A stretch of DNA of 5,676 nt. Origin: Bacillota bacterium (lineage in GTDB: Bacteria > Bacillota > Clostridia > Christensenellales > CAG-138). The translations under genes were made by a program, and so were the position numbers. The stretch is taken from positions 1 through 5,676 of the forward strand of contig JAEWMV010000028.1 of the NCBI GenBank assembly GCA_023393045.1, read 5' to 3'. The notes under the pieces were generated by a model. It saw nothing but the letters and a program-made list of their open reading frames with translations, was not told where the DNA came from and did no database searches. This document shows positions 5,325 to 5,676 of the stretch, in pieces. How positions within the stretch are numbered: the stretch's first letter is position 1; every line of letters starts with the position of its first letter.

Positions 5325-5676
5325 TGGAAGGCGTCGTCAATCTCTTGAAACCGCCCGGCATGACCTCAAGCGACGCCGTGACGGATATACGGCGTTTGTT
5401 CGGCATAAAGCGCGTGGGCCACACTGGCACACTCGACCCGGGCGCTGCGGGCGTGCTGCCCATATGCGTCGGCCGCGCGACAAGGCTTTTTGATTATCTT
5501 GTGGACAAGCAAAAGGAATATATCGCGCAGATTCGTTTTGGCGCTGCGACGGACACGCAGGATTCCTACGGAACGGTGACGGAACGCTGCGAGAGGATCG
5601 TTTCGCCCGAGGAAGTCATGGCCGTGCTGCCGCGCTTTACGGGCGACATCGGCCAGATCGCACCCATGTACAGCGC
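5321..5676 (+). CDS. truB: tRNA pseudouridine(55) synthase TruB, N-terminal part (3' truncated)
   Basis: TruB converts uridine 55 of tRNA to pseudouridine in the T-arm and can also help tRNA fold. The frame is open to the window edge (118 codons, about 40% of a protein normally near 290-300 aa). Visible family marks are NLLKPPGMTSSDAV at residues 7-20, the catalytic motif GHTGTLDP at 33-40 with the nucleophile Asp39, GVLPICVGRATR shortly after, KEYIAQIRFGAATDT, and the late motif IAPMYSA, where most TruB proteins have IPPMYSA. The start is ATG 5321, which overlaps the nrnA TGA by 4 nt; the adjacent ATG at 5324 is equally possible. No strong Shine-Dalgarno precedes it (only GGGGAAG about 11 nt upstream), so re-initiation by ribosomes finishing nrnA is likely (inference). 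In related genomes ribF often follows. Confidence 0.95.
   Translation, partial: MMEGVVNLLKPPGMTSSDAVTDIRRLFGIKRVGHTGTLDPGAAGVLPICVGRATRLFDYLVDKQKEYIAQIRFGAATDTQDSYGTVTERCERIVSPEEVMAVLPRFTGDIGQIAPMYS

Overview
The window is an ordinary core-genome segment: the translation/transcription operon nusA – rnpM (ylxR) – ylxQ – infB – rbfA – nrnA – truB, all on the + strand, with nusA cut at its 5' end and truB cut at its 3' end. The gene order, the L7Ae-like YlxQ, a NusA that ends soon after its KH domains in an acidic tail, and a DHH/DHHA1 NrnA between rbfA and truB all point to a Firmicute, most likely a high-G+C member of the Clostridia. Codons end mostly in G or C throughout. No gene looks foreign, broken or frameshifted. 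The organism call is an inference from synteny and composition.

Layout: 1-426 holds the KH domains and tail of NusA. 426-692 is RnpM/YlxR. 685-1014 is YlxQ, with a TTG start. 1011-3950 is a long IF2 (979 aa). After a 47-nt gap, 3998-4357 is RbfA and 4359-5324 is NrnA. TruB starts at 5321 and runs off the window. Genes overlap by 1, 8, 4 and 4 nt or lie 1 nt apart, except at infB-rbfA. I see no internal promoter or terminator, so the window reads as one co-transcribed, translationally coupled unit. No stretch over 300 bases lacks a gene. I found no tRNA, rRNA, CRISPR, IS element or riboswitch.

The products work together. NusA controls elongation, pausing and termination. RnpM and YlxQ are small RNA-binding proteins, and RnpM is linked to RNase P. 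IF2 places initiator tRNA on the 30S subunit and joins the subunits. RbfA matures 16S rRNA. NrnA degrades the last 2-5 nt RNA fragments and pAp. TruB makes pseudouridine 55 in tRNA.

The one unusual element is inside IF2. A stretch of about 155 residues (158-314) is rich in Gly, Tyr and Gln, built from GYQQ, GYQPR and GYKPREGG units, and encoded by degenerate in-frame DNA repeats. It resembles a prion-like or condensate-forming low-complexity domain, placed between a divergent N-terminal IF2N-like module and the canonical IF2N/GTPase core. I see no evidence for an undescribed multi-gene system here.
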